A DNA stretch of 64,000 nucleotides from Desulfurivibrio sp044068625 (GTDB lineage Bacteria; Desulfobacterota; Desulfobulbia; Desulfobulbales; Desulfurivibrionaceae), in NCBI RefSeq assembly GCF_044068625.1, contig NZ_JBIPKH010000007.1, forward strand, positions 1 through 64,000. The letters run 5' to 3'. A model generated the notes under the pieces. The model saw only the letters and a program-made list of their open reading frames with translations. It made no database searches and was not told the origin of the DNA. Each line of letters starts with the position of its first letter. The first letter of the stretch is position 1. Made by a program: the position numbers and the translations under genes. Positions 7,572 to 16,055 of the stretch are shown in pieces.

Positions 7572-8442
7572 ATCCACCCTCCACCGGTTTGGTGATCATC
7601 TTGACCCGGCCCGGGTGACAATCCATCCGGCTTTCCCGGACGCAAGCCTGAAAAAAGGCGGCCTGGGGCCGGACCAGAGTTCCTTCGCTACGCGGAACAG
7701 CAGCGGCAGGTGTCTTTTTCTTCCCCTTCTTCGACTCACTTTCATCCACCACGGCCGCCGCCAGTGCCCGGCGCTCCGCATCGGTGAGCCAACGGAATCC
7801 GGCTTCGCGCTGCCGATGATCAAAAACATCGTAGAGCATGAACCCCAAGTCTTCTTCCGGCCAGACATGCCGCCAGTCGCCGTCAGGCTTTATTTCTGCA
7901 ATCCGGCGCTCCAGAGCTGCCTGCGGATCAGGCTCCCAGTCGAAATCGGCAGCGAACTCCCGTACCCCCAGAGCAGGACGGTGAAAGCATTTACCTTTTT
8001 TCGCCCGGCGTTCAATCTCATCCCGGTAAGTCTTCAGGTTATGACGACCCGCTCGGCCAAGTTCGGTCAAGCCGACCTGGGCGGTGAGGATGTATTCCAC
8101 CCCAGCCAGGGCCAGCATATTACGTTGAGTACCATCGGCCGCGCCACCACCGGCTTGGATAGGCGAAAACCTGCTTGGCTCCCTCATCCATGACCCGGCG
8201 CTGTTGATACTCACTTGGGCCGTCACCTCGTTGCGCCTAAAACTCACCCAGCGGCCCTTGTTCACCACCCGGACCGCGTCAATAATGTAGAAGACCTGCG
8301 GTTCCCAGAAAACGGCTTCAAAGATTCCCCGAGCCGCCGATGGAGTGATGATGGGGTAGCTCACCCGTTCGACCTTCATCTCCGGCCGGGTGAAACAGGC
8401 GAAATCGCCCCAGACGCGAATGGACACGGTGTTGTCGTTCAT
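7561..8442 (-). CDS. cas5: Cas5 (Cas5d/c), crRNA-processing endoribonuclease of type I-C
   Basis: Subtype I-C lacks Cas6, and Cas5d cuts the pre-crRNA at the base of the repeat hairpin and then caps the crRNA 5' handle. The 293-residue product begins with the RAMP strand VSIRVWGDFACFTRPEMKVE, followed by the glycine-turn region SYPIITPSAARGIFEAVFW. A Lys/His-rich stretch GKCFHRPALGVREF at about 150-163 is a candidate for catalytic residues. A Pro/Lys-rich insert near 215-235 (ESKKGKKKTPAAAV) may be a linker. The start overlaps the cas3 stop by four bases (ATGA). Confidence 0.96.
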   Translation of the reverse strand: MNDNTVSIRVWGDFACFTRPEMKVERVSYPIITPSAARGIFEAVFWEPQVFYIIDAVRVVNKGRWVSFRRNEVTAQVSINSAGSWMREPSRFSPIQAGGGAADGTQRNMLALAGVEYILTAQVGLTELGRAGRHNLKTYRDEIERRAKKGKCFHRPALGVREFAADFDWEPDPQAALERRIAEIKPDGDWRHVWPEEDLGFMLYDVFDHRQREAGFRWLTDAERRALAAAVVDESESKKGKKKTPAAAVPRSEGTLVRPQAAFFQACVRESRMDCHPGRVKMITKPVEGGYAA

Positions 8443-10682
8443 AGGATGAAGTCCTCCACTGGACGGTTATTGAGAACTAGCCCCAGGTGCTCATGGTAGC
8501 ATCCCTCGTTCAAAACGAACAGGTCAAGATTGGGCAGAAGCTGCGTGATCATACCAAGATGCCGCAAACGTTCAAAGTCTGCCTCGCGTGCGTTCACCAT
8601 ACAGCGCTGAAGCCGCCGCAGATCGCGCCGGTCAAATCGTGGCTCGCCGGGCGGCCGTTTACGCTTACGAATCTCCCGAATACGCCCCGTACAGTCACCA
8701 AAGGGCACGATCACCGACTGGCCCTCGTCGGCGATCACTCTCGCCTTTCGGGATACCTCGCGATAGCGGAACTGACTACGGTCTTCCTGGATGCTGCTTT
8801 CTCCACGGCGGTTATGGTCTGTGGCTGTCATTTGATAGAGCTGTGAAAAATACCGGCCGAACACATCCGGCGTCCGGCCCAGCGAATCCAGACACTCCCC
8901 GAGCATGGCGGCGCTGATCCCGGTGGCAGTGGTGTAAACGCCAGGGGGCAGGCCGCTGTCTTTCGGCCTGAACAGATAGACCCGGCCCCGTATCGGCCGG
9001 CCCTGGCCGTCGCGCAGGCGGCCTTCCCGGTTGCAGCGTCCCGCTGCCTGGGCGATGGCATCCAACGGCCCCAAGGCACGATAGACTACAGGAAAATCGA
9101 TGTCCACCCCTGCCTCCACCACCTGGGTTGCTACAAGCCGGCAGGGAAGGCCGTTGCGCAAGCGGTGGCGGACGCTGCCCAACTGCGGATTCTGGCTGTC
9201 GCCCAGCACAGCCAGCCGATGCGCGGCGCACATGGACGAAGAGAGATGGAAGACCGAGTCTCTTTCCTCACACGGCACGGCATCCCGCAGAGCCTCCCAG
9301 AGTTCGCCGGCGTGCCGGCGGACGTTGACCACGCAGAGGGCCTGCGGGCAGGCGGCAAGGCGAGCGGCCAGATCCGGCCATTCCATTTCCGTCGGGGGGT
9401 GGTAATCCACTCGCTGAAGGGCGGCAAAAAGACCCGCAGCATCCTGGATGATTTGCCGCACCTCACCGGGCTCAAACCCTTCCGACAGGGAAAATCCCCG
9501 CCGGAAGGCTGGCTGGGTAGCGGTCATGAAAAGAAAACTTGCGAGGTAGTTACGGCGCAGTTCCTTCAAGACACTGAGCAGGGGATTCAGCAGATGGGCG
9601 GGCAGGGTCTGCACCTCATCGAAAATGACCAGGGAATTCACAATATTGTGCAACTTGCGGCAACGGCCGGGGGCGGCGGCGAACAGCGACTCGACGAATT
9701 GCACCGAGGTAGTAACGATGAGCGGCGCGTCCCAGTTGTCGGCGGCCCGAGAGAGCTCATCCGCGCCTTCCCCATTATCGTCGGCGCGCTCCGCTGCCGA
9801 AGAGTGATGCTCCACCACCAGGCCGAGATTGTCGGGATCGAGAATGCGGCGATACTCGGCTGCGTTCTGTTCAATGATGGACAGATACGGGATGACCACG
9901 ATTATCCGGTCAAGGCCGTATCGCTTGGCGTGCGCAAGGGCAAAGGCCATGCTGGCCAGAGTCTTGCCGCCGCCGGTGGGCACAGTAAGCGCAAAGAAGC
10001 CCCGTTCCCACTTAGCCGCTGCCAGGCACTGGTCGAAAACGGAGTGGCGAAGGACGTTAACCTCTCCTTCTCTGGATTTGCCCTGACGTTCCCTGGTCAC
10101 CCGCTCGATGAGGAGATCAACCACATCGGCAAGCCGCTGAACCTTCCTCCCCTGGCCAGCCCCGTGCTGACCCGCATCCAACCGGTCAGCGTCAACCAGA
10201 CAGGAGAAGATCATCCGGGTGTAATATTCCAGGGCAAGAGATTCATTATTGAGGAAACCAGGCGACAACACCCCGTTCGGGACAGCACCAAACTGCCCCA
10301 TAAACCACTGTTCCAGTGCGGGAAGGCGCTCTCTTGTGCGGTATCCAGGATCATCAACCATGCCTTGCAGTTGATGCAGGTTGTGCAAGCCGGCATGGTG
10401 TCCGGCAACGGCGAAGGCTGCGGCGAACCAGTCACGCTGAAAAGCCAGGGTCGCGCCGTACGGGGCATGGTGGGTCTCCGGCCCGCCATCGCGCCGCCCC
10501 AGCAGATATTCCTGAAACTCCGGGCGGCATTTGCCAAGATCGTGCACCATCCCGGCCCACCAGGCCTCGTCGCCGCCCTGAAAACCGGAGGCAAAATCCC
10601 TCGCCAAACTGGCCACCTCTTTAAGGTGATTCCGTAATGTTTGGCCCGGACGAGCCAATTTCATTAAATCTCCGTCACTCAT
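8439..10682 (-). CDS. cas3: Cas3, HD nuclease-helicase effector of type I CRISPR
   Basis: Cas3 unwinds and degrades DNA marked by Cascade. The 747-residue protein has an N-terminal HD nuclease domain: His19, His47-Asp48 in MVHDLGK, THH near 70-72, and GHHAGL near 94-99. A superfamily 2 helicase follows: Walker A PTGGGKT at about 235-241, IFDEVQ at 353-358, FMTATQP, and motif VI QAAGRCNREGR. No key residue seems missing. It starts 13 bases after the BRO-N stop and has a short ribosome-binding site (AAGAGG). The operon order cas3-cas5-cas8c is canonical for I-C. Confidence 0.97.
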   Translation of the reverse strand: MSDGDLMKLARPGQTLRNHLKEVASLARDFASGFQGGDEAWWAGMVHDLGKCRPEFQEYLLGRRDGGPETHHAPYGATLAFQRDWFAAAFAVAGHHAGLHNLHQLQGMVDDPGYRTRERLPALEQWFMGQFGAVPNGVLSPGFLNNESLALEYYTRMIFSCLVDADRLDAGQHGAGQGRKVQRLADVVDLLIERVTRERQGKSREGEVNVLRHSVFDQCLAAAKWERGFFALTVPTGGGKTLASMAFALAHAKRYGLDRIIVVIPYLSIIEQNAAEYRRILDPDNLGLVVEHHSSAAERADDNGEGADELSRAADNWDAPLIVTTSVQFVESLFAAAPGRCRKLHNIVNSLVIFDEVQTLPAHLLNPLLSVLKELRRNYLASFLFMTATQPAFRRGFSLSEGFEPGEVRQIIQDAAGLFAALQRVDYHPPTEMEWPDLAARLAACPQALCVVNVRRHAGELWEALRDAVPCEERDSVFHLSSSMCAAHRLAVLGDSQNPQLGSVRHRLRNGLPCRLVATQVVEAGVDIDFPVVYRALGPLDAIAQAAGRCNREGRLRDGQGRPIRGRVYLFRPKDSGLPPGVYTTATGISAAMLGECLDSLGRTPDVFGRYFSQLYQMTATDHNRRGESSIQEDRSQFRYREVSRKARVIADEGQSVIVPFGDCTGRIREIRKRKRPPGEPRFDRRDLRRLQRCMVNAREADFERLRHLGMITQLLPNLDLFVLNEGCYHEHLGLVLNNRPVEDFIL

Positions 10683-10695
10683 GTGGCGCCTCTTG

Positions 10696-11226
10696 TTAAC
10701 TGATAACTTCCTTCACCGTCTCTATTTTTTCGCCTAAGTCCTCTTGCAATCGTTCCCTTACCTTCCCGGCAATCCGCGCTGCTTTCCGGGCGGCATCACC
10801 GCTATCCCTTCCCTGTGCGTTGCCCTGGTCATCCAGCCGATTAGCAATCAAGGCGGTCGCTGTATCTTCCAACAGGGCAAAAACCGTGTCGAGGTTAGTC
10901 CGATAACCACGCGGGGCTACCGGTTCCGCTGCCACCCTTGCCAGCCAGCGCTTGAAAATTTCCGCCTTGGGCGAAAAAATGGCCTGGACGATGCGCAAAA
11001 TTCCCTCCAGAGTAGCGGCTTCCACTTTGAGCCCGTGAGCGGATGTCACAGTCACGGGTTCCATTTCCAGCCATCGGCACAGTTCCGACAAATCAGTGCC
11101 GCAGGCCGCCAGCTCCTGCTCCTTCAGCTGCTGCCAGGCGTCGGCCGGGTCCGGCCCCTCGGTCAGGACCGCAGCCACATCCTCCATCGCGAACCACCAC
11201 TCGCCGTCATGGCGGACGGGCCGCAC
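10696..11226 (-). CDS. BRO-N-like (phage antirepressor-type) protein, first gene of the cas operon
   Basis: The 176-residue product begins (from a GTG) RPVRHDGEWWFAMEDVAAVL, resembling the Bro-N DNA-binding domain found in phage antirepressors. The C-terminal half is helical and charged (RKAARIAGKVRERLQEDLGEKIETVKEVIS). The GTG at 11226 has GGAGG seven bases upstream. The reading frame continues upstream as ...KEFGGRR with no start codon before a stop at 11308. Bro-N domains often begin a few residues earlier, so slight N-terminal truncation is possible. It precedes cas3 by 13 bases. A role in controlling the operon or in damage response is inference only. Confidence 0.7.
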   Translation of the reverse strand: MRPVRHDGEWWFAMEDVAAVLTEGPDPADAWQQLKEQELAACGTDLSELCRWLEMEPVTVTSAHGLKVEAATLEGILRIVQAIFSPKAEIFKRWLARVAAEPVAPRGYRTNLDTVFALLEDTATALIANRLDDQGNAQGRDSGDAARKAARIAGKVRERLQEDLGEKIETVKEVIS

Positions 11227-11343
11227 CCGGCGCCCTCCGAACTCCTTATCGCCAAGGCTCTTTCTCCCCGTTCCTCCTTGTCCATCCCGCCATCTCCTTG
11301 TGCCATTTCAAAACATTAGGCCCCCGGCAAATTTCAACGGCTT

Positions 11344-11370
11344 GAGGTCATCACAAGTTGTGATAACCTC
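11344..11370. promoter_or_regulatory. 27-base palindrome, operator candidate in front of the cas operon
   Basis: GAGGTCATCACAA at 11344-11356 and TTGTGATAACCTC at 11358-11370 are inverted copies around one central G, with 12 of 13 positions matching. It lies in the 214-base gap between the WYL regulator end and the first gene of the cas operon. WYL regulators of phage-defence loci (BrxR/CapW type) bind palindromes at such places, so the adjacent WYL protein is the natural candidate ligand. The core promoter is not clear by eye. Confidence 0.65.
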
Positions 11371-11408
11371 CTTATCCATGTCCTTCACGGCCATTCATAC
11401 CATAACTG

Positions 11409-11429
11409 CCCTGACAACCAGTGTCGGGG
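11409..11429. terminator. Possible weak terminator after the WYL gene
   Basis: CCCTGACA at 11409-11416 pairs with TGTCGGGG at 11422-11429 (one T-G wobble) over a five-base loop, just after the WYL stop. No T-run follows on the minus strand, so read-through into the cas operon remains possible. Confidence 0.3.
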
Positions 11430-11440
11430 GATAATATTTT

Positions 11441-12424
11441 TTAAAATTTCTTTTCCGTCCGATAAAGCCGGACCATGGCCGCAGCTTCGCGTTGAATTTC
11501 CGCACGCAGGGCCGGGGGTTGCAGCACTTCGGCTTCGGCGCCGAATTGCAGCAGGCGCAGTTTGATCTCGCGGAGGTCGGCCACCGGCAGGGTCAGCAGC
11601 AGGCCGCCGTCGGGGGTGGGGTCCAGGCGCTGGTCGGGGTGCCAGACCTGCTCTTTTACCCGGCGGGCCCACTCGGGGGTGAAGCGGACCACCGCCATCT
11701 CCACTTCCTTGCCTTGGAAGATGCCGAAGGCGCCCTCCAGTTGGGGCAGCCACTCTTGGCGGGGACGGGGGGTGAAGGGGGTGTCGATCAGTTCCGGCTT
11801 GTCCATCCGAGCCAGCAGGAATTTGCGCCAGTCGCGGCGCAGGGGGCACCAGGCCAGCAGCACCCAGGTGCCCATATAATACTGGAGGTGGTGGGGCTCC
11901 ACCTGGCGGGGGTGGGAGTTGTTTTCGCCTTGGGGAGAGGTGTAGGTGAAAGAGAACCGGCGCCGTTCGACCAGGGCCTGGGCGGCCAGCCGGAACACTT
12001 CGGCCTGGGCCGGGGCGTAGCCCTGCCAGGTGGCGGAGAACAGTTCATCGAACCGGTCCGGCTCCAGGCCCCGGACCTTGATCTGCCGCAACAGCTTGCG
12101 GTTCAGCGAGTCGATGTCCTGGCTGATCAGGCCGTCGGCACAGCAGGAGAGCAGGTTTTTGGCCAGCAGAACGGCGAAGATCTCCTGCTGGTTAAGCCAG
12201 ACCGGCGGCAGGTGGAAGCTGTCGTCGCTGTAGTAAAAGCCGCGACGGCCGGGGTGATACTCCAGGGGGGCATCGAAATCGCGGCGTAGCGCCTCGATGG
12301 TTCGCTGGGCGGTGCGTTCGGAGATTTCAAACTCGGCGACCAAAGCCGGAGCGTTGGGGAATCTACCCTGGCGAATCTGCCGATCAAACCAGTGATAGCG
12401 CAGATAAACCAGGTTATCGCCCAT
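11441..12424 (-). CDS. WYL-domain transcriptional regulator with N-terminal HTH
   Basis: The 327-residue protein starts MGDNLVYLRYHWFDRQIRQG, has a DeoR-like winged helix (SERTAQRTIEALRRDF, then LEYHPGRRGFYY) and a WYL sensor domain. The WYL core appears as RRRFSFTYTS, HLQYYMGTWVLLAWC and RKFLLARM. WCX-type C-terminal strands follow (VEMAVVRFTPEWARRVKEQ). Such proteins usually repress or activate in response to single-stranded nucleic acid or nucleotide ligands. The ATG at 12424 overlaps the stop of the membrane-fusion gene upstream by one base (TGATG), so it is coupled to the exporter operon. The palindrome before the cas genes begins about 70 bases downstream of its end. It is thus placed to link both units. 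Confidence 0.92.
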   Translation of the reverse strand: MGDNLVYLRYHWFDRQIRQGRFPNAPALVAEFEISERTAQRTIEALRRDFDAPLEYHPGRRGFYYSDDSFHLPPVWLNQQEIFAVLLAKNLLSCCADGLISQDIDSLNRKLLRQIKVRGLEPDRFDELFSATWQGYAPAQAEVFRLAAQALVERRRFSFTYTSPQGENNSHPRQVEPHHLQYYMGTWVLLAWCPLRRDWRKFLLARMDKPELIDTPFTPRPRQEWLPQLEGAFGIFQGKEVEMAVVRFTPEWARRVKEQVWHPDQRLDPTPDGGLLLTLPVADLREIKLRLLQFGAEAEVLQPPALRAEIQREAAAMVRLYRTEKKF

Positions 12425-13662
12425 CAGCCGCCTCCCCGGCGGCGGACCCGGTCGCCCTCTTCCAGGTCGCGGGGCGGGTGGATGATCACCGTTTCGCCGG
12501 GGTCCAGGCCGGCCAACACCTGGGCGTAGCGGCCGCCCCGTTCGCCGATCTGGACCGGGCGCAGGCGGGCGCGGCCGTTTACCAGCACGAACACCGCCCA
12601 AGCCGGCGGCGCTTCCCGATTCGCCTGTTCACCCCCTGGAGGACGATGCCGAAACAGGGCTCCGGCCGGGACCCGGATTATCTCGGCCGCCTCCCAGAGA
12701 ATAAAACGGGCATTAACCCGGTAGGCATCCCCCAACCGCTGCCACTGCTCGCGGGGCGAAATCAGATCGACAATCACCAGAACCCGCTGCTCCTCCACCC
12801 CCAGGGCGGAAACCCGGGTAAAGCCCCCCGGCTCGATTAGGCGGACCCGCCCTTCCAGGGGGTCATCGGCGCCCCAGCGCTCCAGCAGCACCCGCATCCC
12901 TGGCTCCAGGCGGACGGCATCGGCCGAGAGCAGATCGGCCTCAATCTCCAAAGAGGCGGGATCGGCGATCTCAATGATCGGCTCGCCGGGGGTCACCACC
13001 CGGGCGCTTTCAAAATAGCGCCGCAGCACCACCCCCTCCACCGGGCTTTTGATCTCCACCCGGCCGGCGGCGGCGTCGCGCTCGCCGGCATAGGCCAAAA
13101 CGGTGCGGGCCGCCTCCAGCTCGTAACGGGCCACCCGGACCCGGTGGGCGGCCGAGCGTTCCAGGGCGGCGCTGCGTTCGGCCTCGGCCGTCGCCGCATC
13201 CAGTTCGCTGGCCGCGATCAGCCCGGAATCGGCCAATTGGCGGCTGCGCTTCAGCTCCTCGGCCGCCAGTTTCGCCCCGGCCGCCAGGGCCTGGCGCTCC
13301 CTTTCCGTGGCCTCCAGAGCGGCGGCGGCCCCTTCCACCCTAGCCCGGGCGGCGGCGATCTCCCGAGCATCCAGGGCCGGGGCCGCCAGGGCATCCAGTA
13401 CCGCCACCGTCTCCCCCGCCGCCACCGGATCGCCCGGGGCGTGGGTAATGCGCCGGGCCTCGGCCGCCAGCGGAGCCGAAAGCAGAAAGCGGGCCGCCAC
13501 CCGGGTTTTGCCCTCCTCCTCGATGGTTCGGACCACCGGCCCAATATCCACCGTTTCACTATCCACCAGCAGCGGCGTGGGCCGCAGGGCGATCAGCAGC
13601 AGAAGCAGCAGGCCGGCGGCCAGCAGGATTTTGGCCAGGTGGCGGCGGAAAAATTGAGCCAT
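12424..13662 (-). CDS. HlyD/MacA-type periplasmic adaptor of an ABC exporter
   Basis: The 412-residue product has an N-terminal membrane anchor (ILLAAGLLLLLLIAL at about 11-26), a biotinyl-lipoyl-like half (ITHAPGDPVAAGETVAVLDAL), a long alanine-rich coiled-coil hairpin (about 95-205), the second lipoyl half (VEIKSPVEGVVLRRYFE) and beta-barrel segments with VIEIADPASLEIEADLLSADA. Together with the permease and ATPase upstream it forms a MacAB-like tripartite exporter. Substrate is unknown. It starts ten bases after the permease stop. Confidence 0.93.
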   Translation of the reverse strand: MAQFFRRHLAKILLAAGLLLLLLIALRPTPLLVDSETVDIGPVVRTIEEEGKTRVAARFLLSAPLAAEARRITHAPGDPVAAGETVAVLDALAAPALDAREIAAARARVEGAAAALEATERERQALAAGAKLAAEELKRSRQLADSGLIAASELDAATAEAERSAALERSAAHRVRVARYELEAARTVLAYAGERDAAAGRVEIKSPVEGVVLRRYFESARVVTPGEPIIEIADPASLEIEADLLSADAVRLEPGMRVLLERWGADDPLEGRVRLIEPGGFTRVSALGVEEQRVLVIVDLISPREQWQRLGDAYRVNARFILWEAAEIIRVPAGALFRHRPPGGEQANREAPPAWAVFVLVNGRARLRPVQIGERGGRYAQVLAGLDPGETVIIHPPRDLEEGDRVRRRGGG

Positions 13663-13672
13663 CGTTCTCTCC

Positions 13673-16030
13673 TTAATCGTGCGCCTTAAGGGCTTCCACC
13701 AGGTCGAGGCGATGCAGATTGCGCCGCACCAGCAGACCAGAAATCACCGCTGAGATCGCCACCACCAGGGCGGCAAAGGCGAAGGTGGAGGGCTCCAGGA
13801 CCATGGGTATCCGGTAGAGTTCGGAGCGCATCCCCAGGGCCAGGTACCAGCTCAGACCGGTACCGATCAGCCAGCCCAGGGGGATGGCCAGGATGGTCAG
13901 CAGCGCCAGTTCCCCCAGCAGAATATAGTCGGTCTCGTCGCGGGTCAAGCCCAGAACCCGCAGCGAGGCCAGCTCCCGGCCCCGCTCGGAAAGCGCGATG
14001 CGGGCCGAATTATAGACCACCCCGAAGGCGATGCTGGCCGCCAGCAGGGTGCTGACAAAGCTGAAGACCAGCATCGTCTCATCCATCGTCTCCTGGTAGC
14101 TCTCCATGGCCGCCAGGCGGCGGGCCACTCCCGCCACCACCGGGCTTTCGCCCAGGCGGGCCGCCACCTGTTCCCGGTTGGCCGCCGCCACCGCCAGATA
14201 GGCCCCGTCGATCACCTCCCCGTCGCCCAGGGCCCGGTTAAGGGCGTCCAGCTCCATATAGGCCGCCACCCCGACATACTCGGTGACCAGGCCGCTCACC
14301 GGCAGCTCCAGCACCTGGCGGCGGCCGATCAGGCTCTCCACCGTCACGGTATCGCCGGGCCCAAGGTTGAGCATCTCGGCCAGGTAATCGGTGAGGAAGA
14401 GGCCGGCGGTGGGCGGAACCATGGGCTCCTGGCGGGTATCCAGCACCCGGCTCAGTTCGGCCCCGGGGGTGAGCCCGAACAGGGCGGTGCGGTGGCTGCG
14501 ATGTTGGTGGCGCAACCGCACCGGCACCGTCCGCCGGCCCTCGACCAGGGTGACTCCCTCCAGGGATTCCAGCTCGTGCAGCACCCGGCGGGGGCCGGGC
14601 TCATGGAGAGTGACCGCCAGGTCGTAGCGCTGGGCCAGGCCGAACTGGACATTCATGATATGGTCGACGGCGTCGTAAAGGTTGCCGACCATCAGGATGG
14701 CGCAGGTCATGGCAATGCCGATCACCGCCAGCAGAGCCTTGAAGGGGCGGCGTTCCAGGTGGCGCAGGATCATCCGCGAGGGCTGGCCCAGCCGCTGCTG
14801 CAACCCCAGCCGCTCCACCACGGTGGGCCGGTACTCCCCCGGCGGCTCCGGCCGCATCGCCTCGGCGGGCGGCAGCCGCATGGCCCGCCGCAGGGCCCCG
14901 AAGGTGCCGGCCAGGGCGGCGGCCAGGGTCACCAGCACCGCGATGACGATCACCTGGCCGCCCAGCCGGTAATCGAGGGTCGGGAAACGGAAGTAGTCGG
15001 CATAGATCCCGGCCAGGGCCTCGCCGATCAGATAACCGCCGATAAGCCCCAGCAGCAGGCCGCCGGCGCAGAGCAGCAGCACCAGTTGGCCGTAATGGAC
15101 CCCCACCGCCCGGTTGCTGTAGCCAAAGGCCTTCAGGATGGCAATCTGTTCCCGCTGGGTGGCGATCAGCCGGGCCATGACCACGTTGAGCAGGAAGGCG
15201 GCCACCCCCAGGAAGATGACCGGAAAGATCCGGGCCATGGTGGCCAACTGCTCGAATTCCGCCTCCAGGTAGGCGTGGGACTGCTGGTCGGCCCGTTGAA
15301 TGGCCCCGGTGCCGCCGTAGGGTTCCAGCAGCCGATCCAGGGCGGCGATCACCTCGGCCGCCACCGCCCCGCGGGCCAGGGTGAGGGAGAGGCTGTTGAA
15401 GGCCCCGTCCAGATCGTAGGCGGCGGCCAGTTGTGAACGGTTGAGCCAGAGAATGCCGTAACGCAGATTATCGGGGAAGATCTCGCCGGCCTTGAGCTGG
15501 TAGATATGCTCGGGGCTGCCGCCGATGCCGCTGATGGTAAGCTGCTGCAAGCGACCGTTGAGTACCGCCGCCAGCCGGTCGCCCGGTTGCAGGCCGTGGG
15601 CTTCGGCAAAGGCGTCGCTGACCACCGCTTCGGGGCGGTGGGCCTCGGGCAGCCGGCCCTGGCGGATAAAGAGGCGGTTCAGTTCGGAGTTTTCCCCGTC
15701 GGGCAGGGAGACCAGCAGGGCGCTGATCTGATCGGCAAACTCCGGCACCATAAGGGTGGCGGCGGCGATAACCCGGGTTTCCAGGGTTTGCACCCCGTCC
15801 AGAGCGGCGATCCGGGTTGCCAGCTCCTGGGGCGCCCTCTTGAGTCCGGCAAAAAGCTCGGCGAAATGGTAATCGCGGTAGAAGCCCTCCCGGCTCTGGT
15901 GCAGCGAATCCAGCGAGGTCAGCGACATCAGCAGGGTGGCCACTCCGCCGGCGATCACCACCGCGATGGCCAGCCCCTGGCCCCGCATCCGCCAAAGCTC
16001 GCGCAGCAGCTTCCAGTGCAGGGCCTTCAT
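13673..16030 (-). CDS. FtsX-family ABC transporter permease (two MacB/FtsX domains)
   Basis: This 785-residue permease has an N-terminal TM (GLAIAVVIAGGVATLLMSL), a periplasmic domain of about 210 residues, then TM clusters at about 270-375 and 670-775. Each cluster has the FtsX pattern, for example IFLGVAAFLLNVVMARLIATQREQIAILKAFGYS in two parts (VAAFLLNVVMARLIATQ, REQIAILKAFGYS) and again RELASLRVLGLTRDE. Two FtsX units in one chain suggest a monomeric full permease of the YbbP/DevC group. It lies between the ATPase and the adaptor gene. Confidence 0.93.
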   Translation of the reverse strand: MKALHWKLLRELWRMRGQGLAIAVVIAGGVATLLMSLTSLDSLHQSREGFYRDYHFAELFAGLKRAPQELATRIAALDGVQTLETRVIAAATLMVPEFADQISALLVSLPDGENSELNRLFIRQGRLPEAHRPEAVVSDAFAEAHGLQPGDRLAAVLNGRLQQLTISGIGGSPEHIYQLKAGEIFPDNLRYGILWLNRSQLAAAYDLDGAFNSLSLTLARGAVAAEVIAALDRLLEPYGGTGAIQRADQQSHAYLEAEFEQLATMARIFPVIFLGVAAFLLNVVMARLIATQREQIAILKAFGYSNRAVGVHYGQLVLLLCAGGLLLGLIGGYLIGEALAGIYADYFRFPTLDYRLGGQVIVIAVLVTLAAALAGTFGALRRAMRLPPAEAMRPEPPGEYRPTVVERLGLQQRLGQPSRMILRHLERRPFKALLAVIGIAMTCAILMVGNLYDAVDHIMNVQFGLAQRYDLAVTLHEPGPRRVLHELESLEGVTLVEGRRTVPVRLRHQHRSHRTALFGLTPGAELSRVLDTRQEPMVPPTAGLFLTDYLAEMLNLGPGDTVTVESLIGRRQVLELPVSGLVTEYVGVAAYMELDALNRALGDGEVIDGAYLAVAAANREQVAARLGESPVVAGVARRLAAMESYQETMDETMLVFSFVSTLLAASIAFGVVYNSARIALSERGRELASLRVLGLTRDETDYILLGELALLTILAIPLGWLIGTGLSWYLALGMRSELYRIPMVLEPSTFAFAALVVAISAVISGLLVRRNLHRLDLVEALKAHD

Positions 16031-16055
16031 CGGTTCACCCCGCCGGGGCTAAAGC

